Positions 27,664-36,664 of a stretch of 39,350 nt of DNA are shown in pieces. The stretch's first letter is position 1; every line of letters starts with the position of its first letter. A program made the translations under genes and the position numbers. Under the pieces are notes generated by a model that was given only the letters and a program-made list of their open reading frames with translations, ran no database searches and was not told where the DNA came from. Source of the stretch: Limisphaerales bacterium (GTDB lineage: Bacteria > Verrucomicrobiota > Verrucomicrobiia > Limisphaerales > AAA164-E04); contig JAMASS010000042.1 in NCBI GenBank assembly GCA_024761205.1, positions 1-39,350 on the forward strand, written 5' to 3'.

Positions 27664-28468
27664 TTGACAAAGTGTTTTATTCGAAGAGGAGTGATGGAAA
27701 CACGGCGTGGAGTGCCCCAAGTGCCACGCCCAAAAACAAGCCGCAGAACGGCGCACGCGCCCGGGCGTTTGGCGTTGCCGGAAGGATTTCACCGTGCGGA
27801 TCGGCTCGGTGTTCGAGCGCGGCCATGTCTCCTTGCAAACATGGCTTTACGCCGTCTATCTGCTGAACATGGGGCGCAAGAGGGTGTCTCTTCATGGCAG
27901 CTTTCCAGGGTCTTGGGAGTGACACCCAAGACGGCGTGGTTCATGGAGCAGCGCATTGGCGAGGCCTGTGAGGAGGCTAAAATTTACCTCGAAGGCGTCA
28001 TTGAGATAGATGAAACCTACCTAGGCGGCAAGGACGCGGCCCGGCGGGCAAGATGCCCGTAGCGGGGATGCGGGAAAGAAACGGAGGGGTCTCGCTGTTC
28101 CCGGCGGAGAGGGTGAGCCAAGCCTGTCATGTTCGCTCTCATCCGCCGCCGCGTGGCTCCCCCATTTACACGGATGACTTCCCCTCTTACACGGGGCCGG
28201 AGAGGCTCTGGTATCGGCAGCGCCGGGTGAATCATTCCGCCCGGCAATATGCGGAAGGGCAGGTCCGCACCAAGGGCATTGAGAGCGTTTGGGCCGTGTT
28301 GAAGCGGGGATTTTACGGCACCATTGGAGCTGCAGGCATTGCTCCCGGTATCTGAACGAGTTCGCCTGGCGCATCAATCAAAGTGTGAACACGGCTGAAG
28401 ATTGGCTGGGCACGGTGTGTCGAGGGACTTTTGGCAAGCGGTTGACCGGGGCGATGCTCACCAAATAA
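27664..28468 (+). mobile_element. IS1595-type transposase remnant
   Basis: The zinc-ribbon start C-P-K-C-H-A-Q-K-Q with R-P-G-V-W-R-C-R-K-D-F-T-V-R-I-G-S-V-F is readable from about 27712. The second zinc-ligand pair is reduced because about three residues are missing after W-R-C. Then come V-S-L-Q-T-W-L-Y-A-V-Y-L-L and, in another frame, W-Q-L-S-R-V-L-G-V-T-P-K-T-A-W-F-M-E-Q-R-I. The catalytic I-E-I-D-E-T-Y-L-G-G-K and, after another shift, I-Y-T-D-D-F-P-S-Y follow. Next are V-N-H-S-A-R-Q-Y-A and G-I-E-S-V-W-A-V-L-K-R-G-F-Y-G-T, and the last frame ends at 28466-28468. These are the ISXO2-like DDE motifs of the IS1595 family. At least three frameshifts make it dead. I did not find convincing terminal inverted repeats. 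Confidence 0.75.
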
Positions 28469-28512
28469 ATCACCACACCGACGACAAACGACAACACAAA
28501 AAAAACTGAACC

Positions 28513-28692
28513 ATGAGTGCCGATATCGCAGAACAGATGAAGCGGACCTTGGGTGCTCTCTTCCGACAGTCGCCCAGGGGAAACACCGGTGCGCCAGCCA
28601 AAGCCCGCCAAGAGACGGGCTCGCTCACGAAGCAGCCCGTGCTGAGCAAAGGCATCGCCCCCTGGTATTTTGGAAGACTGAAGGGCTGACGG
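28513..28692 (+). CDS. Small open frame, possible start of a mobile gene
   Basis: ATG at 28513 gives 59 residues (S-A-D-I-A-E-Q-M-K-R-T-L-G-A-L-F ... G-I-A-P-W-Y-F-G-R-L-K-G) before a TGA; it is well-formed but short. It may be a surviving piece of the restriction/methylation gene whose tail follows at 28.8 kb, or a passenger behind the insertion element. Confidence 0.3.
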
Positions 28693-28795
28693 AAAACCTG
28701 AAAAACCAAGCACCTATGCCCCCCATTCCTGACCAGCAGCATCGCATCCGCCGGAACTTAAACGAGCCGCTAAACCCTGCGCTATAGATAGGCGA

Positions 28796-29184
28796 TGGCG
28801 GGGTAGAGAGGGAAGGCTACCTCCTGAGCGAGCCCATCCAACACACGCGCAAAGTCGTGGCCCAAGTCAAGAGCGCCCAACCCGCCGCTGACCAGATTCG
28901 GGCATTCTGCCACACCATCGGCAAAGAAAAAGCCGCCGCAAGGCATCCTCATCACCGTAGAGACCATCTCATCTCGGAGGGGCGTATTGAAGCAAAGATG
29001 AACCCGGCACCTTCCCCCATGAATAGACTCCCCCAACACCTATCCCCGTCTCCAAGCCTGGAGCATGAAAGAATACTTCGAGGAACAGCAAATGCCCAAA
29101 CTCCCCCCGCTAGCCGACCCCTTCACCGGCAAGCCCATGGCCCAAGCCTCCTGCTGGGCCGGCTACCCTCAGCTAACCCCCTAA
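28796..29184 (+). pseudogene. DNA methylase-linked restriction domain, tail remnant
   Basis: The first frame reads D-G-G-V-E-R-E-G-Y-L-L and K-V-V-A-Q-V-K-S-A-Q-P-A-A-D-Q-I-R-A-F. It continues T-I-G-K-E-K-A-A-A, then after a shift G-I-L-I-T-V-E-T-I-S. After stops comes T-Y-P-R-L-Q-A-W-S-M-K-E-Y-F, and then P-K-L-P-P-L-A-D-P-F-T-G-K-P-M. D-G-G ... Q-V-K-S is the PD-(D/E)xK-type core often fused behind adenine-specific DNA methylases, and Y-P-R-x-Q is the typical closing motif. The methylase part itself is not visible. It follows the IS1595 remnant closely. Confidence 0.6.
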
Positions 29185-29439
29185 ATTTCTATGAAAACAG
29201 CCTCCCCTTGTGGCATCAAGTATGTAATCCCCTTTCCTCGAGCCGGGAACCCAATCGATGCGTCGAACCAAAACCAATTTATCACGGGGACCAATTTCGT
29301 TTTTACCAATCACATCCTAGGCATCGAAAAACCTCGTCGCGCAGGCAAGGGCTAAGGATGAACTAACCATAGCGAAGATTTCTTCACTCTCCTCAGGCTG
29401 ATCGTTCCCTGGCCCAATTATTTTTCTCCCCTCCACTAG

Positions 29440-30755
29440 GGAGCTCTTTTCTCGACTATGTTGGCTCAAGCGACTTTGCGATCGAGAGCGGGGACGAGGG
29501 GCTGAAGGCGGATATAGACATCGTCATCTTGCAGGAAGTCGGTTTTCCCGGCGCGACGTCCAACACGCCGATTTCGGCTTTGGGAAGCGATGGTGGAGAC
29601 AGCACCCCGTCCGGGAACGTTTTTGTTGAGTGGCAGCACCGATTGGGCGGATTGCTGTCTGCTCTGTGATGGTACGGAGATAACGATGCGATTGGTGTCG
29701 CTTTCTGATTTGTCGATGAGGACAACTACTACCGCTCCTCAATGGACCGACAAAAGAATGGCCGGCGTCTGATTCGGGGGATGAATGGCGAAGTGGGTCG
29801 AGTAATCACAACGCCACACATGCTTTGGGCATCAGTGCCGCTCAATGAATTCTGGGCGTCGGCTGCCATTGTGGATCGAGGAAATCAAAGCCAAGCCTCA
29901 CACTAGTCCTTGGCGGATAACGGACTAATTCAGGATCACAGTATTTATGAGTCCAGCTAGCTCGTGGCTCGCCGAGGGGCGATGTCGCTGCTGGGGGGGC
30001 GGTGGATTGGGATGACTATCGCTTGGCTGTGAGGTTAGCTCCCGAGGACAACGATGGCTTCGGCATTGTGGCCCGGGGCAAGGGATGAGAATAACTTCTA
30101 CCGATTTTCACTGAATCACCAGAATCGGTTCCGCCGTTTGATGAGATCGATCGACGGATATTTTGAAATACTGTGGGAGGACGAGGCCAACATTGAAATC
30201 GGCTCCAATGGTGCTGGGGACCACGCTGTGGCTGAAAACCGGGATTGGGGTGACTATTGATTCGAGGTGAGCGTTTTGTCCCAACAGACTAGGACGGTTG
30301 GGGTTTTTTTGCGGTACGTCAATGAGCGGAACCGTCGCTGCTTTACCATGGATGCGGTCGAAAGTGCGCGACGCCTGGAGCGTGTGGTTCGGAACGTTCT
30401 CCGGCGATGATGCTATCGGCGTGGTCTTTTGTTATGCCAAACCGCAAAACTATTATCGATTTGCGATGAACGCTCAGGACCAATGGCAACCTCAAATGGT
30501 GTTGGAGGATCGGGAGCATGGGTGCGAACTCAACCATTACCACGATCTGATCGTCCGTTTGTAGGGAGATCGAATTGAGATTTACCTCGATGGTATTCCC
30601 GTCGTCAGCCTCACCGATAACGCCCATGAGGGCGGCCGAGTTGACCTTTACAACTGGCATAACCTCGGCGCACGGCACGAATAAATTCTGGTGTTACCCC
30701 GGCTCTTGCCCATTTAGAAAAAGATTCTGTTTGACGAAGTGTGCCAAGATTAGCC
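29440..30755 (+). pseudogene. Secreted protein with four concanavalin-like repeats, inactivated
   Basis: Four copies of one beta-sandwich module follow each other. Copy 1 has D-N-D-A-I-G-V-A-F, F-V-D-E-D-N-Y-Y-R and S-M-D-R-Q-K-N-G-R-R-L-I (about 29660-29780). Copy 2 has W-D-D-Y-R-L-A-V-R-L, D-E-N-N-F-Y-R-F-S-L-N-H-Q-N-R-F-R-R-L-M (30010-30160). Copy 3 has D-W-G-D-Y ... V-G-V-F-L-R-Y-V-N-E-R-N (30240-30350). Copy 4 has S-G-D-D-A-I-G-V-V-F-C-Y, N-Y-Y-R-F-A-M-N-A and R-I-E-I-Y-L-D-G-I-P-V-V-S (30390-30690), closing with L-F-D-E-V near 30735. The pattern resembles the thrombospondin C-terminal / LamG-like lectin fold. Stops and shifts occur in every copy. Confidence 0.65.
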
Positions 30756-30769
30756 TTCACTGTTGGAGC

Positions 30770-31809
30770 AACTAGGATCTGCGAGTTTCCCTGGTTCGGG
30801 TAGAGACCGGAACCTGGGGCTCTTTTCTATGAGTTTGGAAATGAACCTCGAATTTTGGAAGTCTCTCTGATCCGGTGTTATGTCGCGCTTCCTGGCGAAG
30901 GGCGGTTCCACGCCTCGGCTCGTCCTTCGAATTGTGCGATACCGCATTGGTGTCTTCAAGGGGCAGCGGGCGGTGATGGCTGCGGTTTATGGCTTTTCAA
31001 AAGGAGGGAAGAGCCTTTCGTGATTGGTGCAGATTCATGGAGATGGGCAGTTTGCAGATCACAGGGCGGTGTTGGCAAATGCCCGGCGTGGCTATGCGAC
31101 GATCTCTATCGCTTGGGCGAGGGCGGATTAGCGCCCCCGGCTATCGGGTGGCTAGCGAGGAAGTAAAACTCTATTGGGACGGAAAGACAGACGATCTGGC
31201 CTACAAGATCATGTCTGGACGGCTGAAATTCCGGTCGTCACCACCGACAAGTCTCCTTGGATTTGCGCTGATGTTGTCTATCCGTTGGAGAAGTCGGCCG
31301 TGGTGCTGGTTACTTTTCTACCAGGTCCGAACCGCCCGAGGATTCAACTTCTCCTCGCTAATGCTCAGGTTCACGGCCGAGGATCTCAAAGCGGCGGGTC
31401 CGGCCTACTCTCAAACCATCGCTCACGATCGAATCTGTTGCGGGTGATTGGGAAAAGGAATGGTTCACCTGCCAACCGGGGGACTGGACACGATGAACTT
31501 ACAAGGTCCATGACAACCGAGGGCGCGAGACTTGCTTTTAAGGTGTGGTTCGAGAAACCCCAACATGTTGATCGTCGGAATCGACTCGTATGGCCTGTCG
31601 TTCCCCTTGTCGGAGAATCACGCTGGCAATCGGTCGGGCTGTCGTCTGCTGATTTTCAAGGGGTCATGAGCAAACGAATTGGCGGGTTGGAAGGGCATTC
31701 GAGACTGTGTCTTGGCGTGACCGATCGGTTGGACCGAATGGTGCGCGAGTCGCCATTCAGTGGGTCGGTCCTGGTTGCCTTGTGTGGTGAAACGTTGGGG
31801 ACTTATTAA
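30770..31809 (+). pseudogene. Acetylxylan-esterase-like secreted hydrolase with deleted core
   Basis: After scrambled N-terminal sequence a frame gives V-Q-I-H-G-D-G-Q-F-A-D-H-R-A-V-L-A-N-A-R-R-G-Y and, continued, A-T-I-S-I-A-W-A; the next frame gives Y-R-V-A-S-E-E-V-K-L-Y-W-D-G-K-T-D-D. This is the early part of dienelactone-hydrolase-like acetyl esterases of planctomycetes and verrucomicrobia. The catalytic core expected next is missing. The sequence jumps to A-E-I-P-V-V-T-T-D-K-S-P-W-I and V-V-Y-P-L-E-K-S, and later to W-E-K-E-W-F-T-C-Q-P-G-D-W, which I take for the C-terminal beta domain. A tail W-Q-S-V-G-L-S-S-A-D-F ends at 31807-31809. Confidence 0.5.
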
Positions 31810-31867
31810 CTTGACTAGAGAGGGTGGGTGAACACTTGGCGGAGATGCCGGAGTCGTAGCGTGGCCG

Positions 31868-32870
31868 GGCGATTCACCAACTGCTGACTCACGCTTCAGG
31901 ACGCATGCATGCTTGGGTGTTACCGGCGTTTGCCGGAAACGCCAAGACACCAAAGACGTTGGATGAAACCTTGAAGTTGTTCTCTTATCAGTCGATTTCA
32001 ATTACAGCGGATTTGGTTACTTTCTTTTGGCCAAGGTCATCGAGGAGCGGTCCGGAAAACCGTACGATGAGTTTTTCAAGCAGCAGATCTTCAAACCATT
32101 GAGGGGTGGCGGACATAGGTCCCGGTTGGCTGCCAATGATCTTGGAGAATCGCGCTTTGGGCTATGAATTGAATGCAGAGGAAACGCGAGTCAATGCCCG
32201 CGTGGTGTATGTCCCTATACTTACCGGCGGTGGGAGTCTTTATTCGACGGCCAAAGATCTCGCACGCTGGGATCAGGGACTTGCACGCCCGGGTGCTGAT
32301 CAGGGAAGAGAGCACCAAACGCTTGTCTGGAATCGGAAATGTCGGCGCGGTATGGGGCGATGGGTGGCAATCGTACTTCTACCTCAAGTCTATCGAGCGA
32401 TACGAAAAGAAGGCTTCGGGGCCGGCATGCCTTGGCCCCGGGGGAGAGGGGGAGGTGCTTATACGATTCCCAAGCTATTTTTTGGTGAGAGCTTTGGTGG
32501 CGGCAGCGTGCTGACAAGATTAAATGGTTTGGCGATGCTTGGTACGGAAAAGATTGGCGATGACGAATGTCATGTGGTTTCGGGGCGATTGGTGAACGCG
32601 AATTGGTGGCCCTGTGAATTTCGACGGAGGATTCTCTGCTCCGGAAGTATTCCGAGGGAGAAGGGAAACCAAAATGGAAAATAGATTCACGAGGTAACGG
32701 AGGACAAGGGTGTCTCCATTGATGCGTCCGCAAACGCGCAGAGTGCCACGCGACCGGTAAGACTTTGTACGTTTGTCAATGGCTCGACGGCGGGTTGGCC
32801 ATTCGAAACTCGGTGGATTGTCGGAGGAAATCCATGGCATGATCACCACTCCGTATCTTGTTCCGGCCTA
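31868..32870 (+). pseudogene. Beta-lactamase-fold serine hydrolase, inactivated (copy 2)
   Basis: The remnant begins in mid-protein with H-Q-L-L-T-H-A-S-G. After a shift it reads V-D-F-N-Y-S-G-F-G-Y-F-L-L-A-K-V-I-E-E-R-S-G, with the Y-S-x-x-G Tyr motif of class C beta-lactamase-like esterases, then P-Y-D-E-F-F-K-Q-Q-I-F-K-P-L. Next come R-A-L-G-Y-E-L-N-A-E-E-T-R-V-N-A and G-G-G-S-L-Y-S-T-A-K-D-L-A-R-W-D-Q-G-L. The N-terminal portion with the S-x-x-K nucleophile is absent, lost between this gene and the esterase remnant. The C-terminal part (N-G-L-A-M-L-G-T-E-K-I-G-D-D-E) survives in fragments. Confidence 0.7.
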
Positions 32871-33080
32871 TTTCGCTTTCATGCCTCCCGATGGCATAGC
32901 GGGATACCGTCACTGAAGGACGTTAGCAAGGCAGAAAGCGAGCGCTGCCAAGAGTGAGACTTTCATCCCACCTTTTTGAAGTTGACTTCCCGTTTGTGAT
33001 AACATCCATCTTCGGGAATCAGGATAGCGCTTGATTGTGGAAGTGAACCTAAAAGTACTTCGTTGAATTGTTGACTGCCC

Positions 33081-34490
33081 ATGAAATGCAACACGATCCT
33101 CCTGTTCGCCTTTTTGTGCACTCCCAGGCTCGGAGCCAGTGAGTTTTCCAACATTATTTTGGTTCTCGCCGATGATCAGGGGTGGACAGGGACTCCGTTA
33201 CAGATGGATGGTCGTTACTGAGGATCCAGAAGCGGTCGTTACCGAACGCCAAATTTCCAGCGGCTGGCCAGCGAGGGGATGGAGTTTTCGAATGGCTATG
33301 CTCCTGCTCCGAATGGTTCGACTACGGGATGAATATTCAGACCGGTAAGAGGTCCGCACGCTTGGGGGCGACGGACGTTATTGATGTCGTGCTGCGTGAC
33401 GGGCGCCGGAGCTTTTTATAATCGGTTTTACATCAATAAACCCATGGTGTTGCTGCTGCCGATAACGGATCTGCCGGATGATGGAGCTCATCATTGTTGA
33501 AACGATGAAATCCGAACTACCGGCCGGTCCATTTTGGCAAGTGGCATATGGGAGGCGGATCGCGTTGATGGGTATGACGAACATAGCGGTATGACTAGCA
33601 ATCGCAAGGGGAACCTTGGCGATTGCCCGATCCCAGTGTACGGGAGAGGTGACGGAGCAAGCCGTTCAGTTCATCAAAAAGCATGGTGAACAGGGAACTC
33701 TATTTTTTTAGTGTTCTACTCGTGGTTCACATGCCGATTCTCGTTTGAGATGAGACCATTGAGCGATACTCCAAGATGTCCAGTTGCCAGCGTCTCAATC
33801 GCGGTTATGGAGCCACGACCGATGAACTCGATCAAGAGGGTGGGTGCGATCCTGGACTAGATTGAGGCATCGGACCTAAAGGAAAGCACCTATGTGATTT
33901 ACACTTCCGATAACGGTAGCGAGATGAGCGAGGGAGCGATCACCACCAATGTACCCTTGGGCGCGGGGAAAGACCCATGTTTGGGAAGGAGGGATTCGTG
34001 TGCCGCTCGTCATTTGTGGGCCGGGGATTGCCGCCGGAACTCAGAGCAATGTGGCGGCCATCGGCTATGATTTCTTACCCACCGTTGTGGCGTAAGCGAA
34101 AGCTGAGGCCTTCCTTCACGATTATGTCGATGGTGGCAGTTTGGCTGGTGTGCTGGCCAATTGTGGAAGGGGTGAGGTCAAACGCGGTACGCCGCCGCTG
34201 ATCTGGCACTACAGTGCCTATCGCAATCACAGGCGCGTGATGCCGCAGGCTGCTATTCGGCGCGGACCGCACAAATTGATCTGGAAGATCGAGTCCGACC
34301 GAGAGTAGTTATTTGATTTGACTTCGATGATCAACGAGACCGCCGATCTGCTACGTTTTCGGCCAAAGATCGCCCAGGAACTGGAACGGGCACTCAAGGG
34401 CTATTTTGCTAGATGCGATGTGAAGCTCCCGACCCGCAATCCGGATTATGAACCAGCCAAAGATCAGGGACTACGAACGCGTGGGCGGTA
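33081..34490 (+). pseudogene. Sulfatase (alkaline phosphatase superfamily), inactivated
   Basis: ATG at 33081 starts a signal peptide, then N-I-I-L-V-L-A-D-D-Q-G-W-T-G-T, the metal-binding D-D-Q-G-W of type I sulfatases. A TGA stands at 33219-33221. Next is R-T-P-N-F-Q-R-L-A-S-E-G-M-E-F-S-N-G-Y-A-P-A-P-N. The formylglycine site C-x-P-x-R should follow, but the sequence is G-S-T-T-G (33315-33329), then a TGA. Later pieces are V-I-Y-T-S-D-N-G-S (metal ligands), V-W-E-G-G-I-R-V-P-L-V-I-C-G-P-G, Y-D-F-L-P-T-V-V and L-I-W-H-Y-S-A-Y-R-N. The tail ends at 34488-34490. Full length is still traceable. It would have removed sulfate esters outside the cytoplasm. Confidence 0.8.
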
Positions 34491-34611
34491 ACGGAGCCGG
34501 TGTGTAATAGCCACTCTTTCAGTGTGTTGTCTCGGCACGAAAGATATATTTGGCAGTGTCGCTTGCCGGACCGGCCGAGACCGCCGACGCTATAATTAGT
34601 TAATCGAGCGG

Positions 34612-35430
34612 CTATCGCGGAAATAGTCGCTTGTATTCGTTAGTCGTATCCTTCGCGGCGGATTCGGAATCCGGGATTGGGAAACACTCAGCGGAGATGA
34701 AGCGGTCGTAACCGGTTTTAATCAAGGCTTTCGCTATCGCTTCCAGATTAAGGTGTCCGCGTCCGGCAGCCTGGCGATTGGAATCCACAAAGTGGACGTG
34801 GCCGATGTAGCCTTTGCCGGATGCCATGGCGTCAGCAGGATCGGCTTCTTCGATGCCCATGTGAAAGACGTCAGCCAGTAGTTTGACGTGTTGGGTGGAC
34901 AGGGATTGGCAAAGATCGACGCCTTGGGCGATAGTGTTGCAGAGGTTCGTCTCGTAGCGATTGAGCGGTTCATAGATCAAGGGCACGCCTTCGTTGCCGG
35001 CGATCTCACCCAAATCGTTGAGGGCTGCGCGCAACCACTCGAAGGCTTGATCGCGGGATACGTTGCCACCCCAGTGTCCTTGCATGGATCCGATGATCGC
35101 AGGGACACCGAATTGGGCGCCGTAGTGGATCATATCGGTGATGAAGTCCTTGGCTTGATCTCGTTTTAAGCTGTCTGGATCGCAGAGGGTGAGTCCGTGA
35201 ATGACCATACCGGCACCGGTGCCGACGGCGGCGATCTCGATGTTGTTCGCCTCAAGCAGTGGCTTCAGTGTGTCAGCCGGCACTTTGTTTGGCGAAGGCG
35301 CGAAAAGTTCGATGGCGTCGAATCCTAGGGAGGCCGCGGTTTGGCATCCTTTCTCGATTCCATCCCAAAGGACGAAGGGACCGCCACAGGCCTGTTCAAC
35401 GAGACTTACAGTAATAGCAGTTTTGATCAT
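34612..35430 (-). CDS. Sugar phosphate isomerase/epimerase (TIM barrel)
   Basis: Intact, 272 residues, of the xylose-isomerase-like TIM-barrel family (hydroxypyruvate isomerase, tagatose 3-epimerase and relatives). Metal ligands can be placed at Glu154 (L-I-Y-E-P-L-N-R-Y-E), Asp187 (L-L-A-D-V-F-H-M), His213 (G-H-V-H-F-V-D-S-N-R) and Glu248 (I-S-A-E-C-F). E-P-L-N-R-Y-E and V-D-S-N-R are typical of ketose 3-epimerases and 2-keto-acid-sugar isomerases. Cytoplasmic; interconverts keto sugars or their acids, exact substrate unknown. It is the third gene of a minus-strand unit: aldo/keto reductase, shrunken MDR dehydrogenase, then this gene 30 bases later. No clear Shine-Dalgarno precedes the ATG. 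Survival here suggests a retained step in sugar catabolism. Confidence 0.88.
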   Translation of the reverse strand: MIKTAITVSLVEQACGGPFVLWDGIEKGCQTAASLGFDAIELFAPSPNKVPADTLKPLLEANNIEIAAVGTGAGMVIHGLTLCDPDSLKRDQAKDFITDMIHYGAQFGVPAIIGSMQGHWGGNVSRDQAFEWLRAALNDLGEIAGNEGVPLIYEPLNRYETNLCNTIAQGVDLCQSLSTQHVKLLADVFHMGIEEADPADAMASGKGYIGHVHFVDSNRQAAGRGHLNLEAIAKALIKTGYDRFISAECFPIPDSESAAKDTTNEYKRLFPR

Positions 35431-35460
35431 TTTGGAGTTGCGGGAGATTGGGGCGAATCG

Positions 35461-35670
35461 CTATTGCACCCCGACGATGGCTTTGGTGGCGCCGGTTTCG
35501 GGTTTAGTGAAGCTATCGTCGAATTCATCCTTTATCGTGTCGAATCCAGCGCGGTGGGCGATGCCGATGCGGTCGACTTGAACGAGCACTTCGCCCGAAA
35601 CGGGTGATTGCGGTTCGTCAATGCCGATCTGTTAGAACGGCCTGGGTTCTATCAGTTGAATGGCTTTCAT
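35461..35670 (-). pseudogene. Zinc-type (MDR) sugar dehydrogenase with in-frame internal deletion
   Basis: ATG at 35670 begins M-K-A-I-Q-L-I-E-P-R-P-F, a TAA at codon 13, then I-D-E-P-Q-S-P-V-S-G-E-V-L-V-Q-V-D-R-I-G-I. This is the textbook N-terminus of medium-chain zinc alcohol/sugar dehydrogenases, where C-G-T-D should follow. Instead the same frame goes straight to A-H-R-A-G-F-D-T-I-K-D-E-F, then T-K-P-E-T-G-A-T-K-A-I-V-G-V-Q and a stop. That is the family's C-terminus (pattern H-R-x-x-F ... P-E-T-G-x-x-K-A). So 70 codons remain of about 340. Catalytic zinc and nucleotide-binding parts are gone. The spacing to both neighbours is short (18 and 30 bases), so the operon is otherwise undisturbed. 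Confidence 0.75.
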
Positions 35671-35688
35671 GGCAAAAAAGGAGGGAGC

Positions 35689-36621
35689 TCAGTTGTTTTC
35701 GGGGAGTCCCTCGATGTGTCCGATGTTTTTCACTGGTTCGAAGATCGCTTGGACATCTTTAAGAAGTCCCTCGTCCATTGGTGCGGCGGCCCATTTTGCC
35801 CATTTGCGGATATTGTCCGGATTCGCACTGCCGGCAATGGTAGTGGCCATGTCCGGATGAGCGATGGAGAATTGAAGCGCCAGCTGGGCGATGTCGACAC
35901 CGTGTTCGTCGCAAAGAGCAGCCGCTTTCCGGGCGGCGGCTTTGACTTCCTCGGGTTCTTTGAGCCAGGCTGGGAGCGGTGCGTTGGTTAGCAAGCGGGC
36001 GCTGAAGGGGCCGGCATTCATCGCACCGATTCCTTTTTCCTTCAGGTAGGGAACGGTTTCGTCGAGGAAGCGGGTGTTTTGCAAGGTGTATTGGTTGTAG
36101 CTCAGGACGCAGTCGACGCTGATTTGTTCAATGACAAACTTAAATATTTTCTGGGGATAACCACTGAAACCGATGTAGCGGACTTTGCCTTGGTCACGAA
36201 TCTTTTGAATTGCTGGAATCGTTTCATCGACGATTTGTTGCATGGGAACAAACTCGATGTCATGGCACAGGATGATATCGAGGTGATCGATGCCGATGCG
36301 GTGGAGGCTTACATCAATGCTCTCCACAACACGCTTGGCGGAAAAATCGAAGTGGGCGAGGTCGTAGCGACCTAATTTGGTGCAGAGTGTATATCGATCC
36401 CGGGGCACATCGCGGAGGGCGATGCCTAGCAGGACCTCGCTCATGCTGCGACCGTAGAAGGGTGAGGTATCGATGAGATCCATGCCGAGATCGAGCGCGA
36501 TGTGCACGCTTTCGAAGGCTTCGTTCAGTTTGACTTGGCGAAATTCCTGACCTAGCGATGAGGTGCCGAAGCCAACGACAGGAAGGCTGAGATCGGTATT
36601 GCCTAATTTTCGATGTTCCAT
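35689..36621 (-). CDS. Aldo/keto reductase, L-galactose/L-fucose dehydrogenase type
   Basis: Intact, 310 residues. The catalytic tetrad is present: Asp51 and Tyr56 in L-I-D-T-S-P-F-Y-G-R-S, Lys82 in L-C-T-K-L-G-R-Y-D, and His120 in I-L-C-H-D-I-E-F. The blocks F-D-F-S-A-K-R-V-V-E-S-I-D-V-S-L and C-H-D-I-E-F, with Q-I-V-D-E-T-I-P-A-I, closely follow plant-type L-galactose dehydrogenases and bacterial D-threo-aldose (L-fucose) 1-dehydrogenases. These oxidise the sugar C1 to the lactone using NAD(P). First gene of the minus-strand unit with the MDR remnant and the TIM-barrel isomerase; divergent from a broken sugar isomerase. The context supports a catabolic role on a 6-deoxy or L-sugar, but the substrate is inferred. 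No strong ribosome binding site is visible. Confidence 0.88.
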   Translation of the reverse strand: MEHRKLGNTDLSLPVVGFGTSSLGQEFRQVKLNEAFESVHIALDLGMDLIDTSPFYGRSMSEVLLGIALRDVPRDRYTLCTKLGRYDLAHFDFSAKRVVESIDVSLHRIGIDHLDIILCHDIEFVPMQQIVDETIPAIQKIRDQGKVRYIGFSGYPQKIFKFVIEQISVDCVLSYNQYTLQNTRFLDETVPYLKEKGIGAMNAGPFSARLLTNAPLPAWLKEPEEVKAAARKAAALCDEHGVDIAQLALQFSIAHPDMATTIAGSANPDNIRKWAKWAAAPMDEGLLKDVQAIFEPVKNIGHIEGLPENN

Positions 36622-36664
36622 AGGTAGCTTTGCACATGGGAATTGTTCGAGCAGCAGCTCGCCG

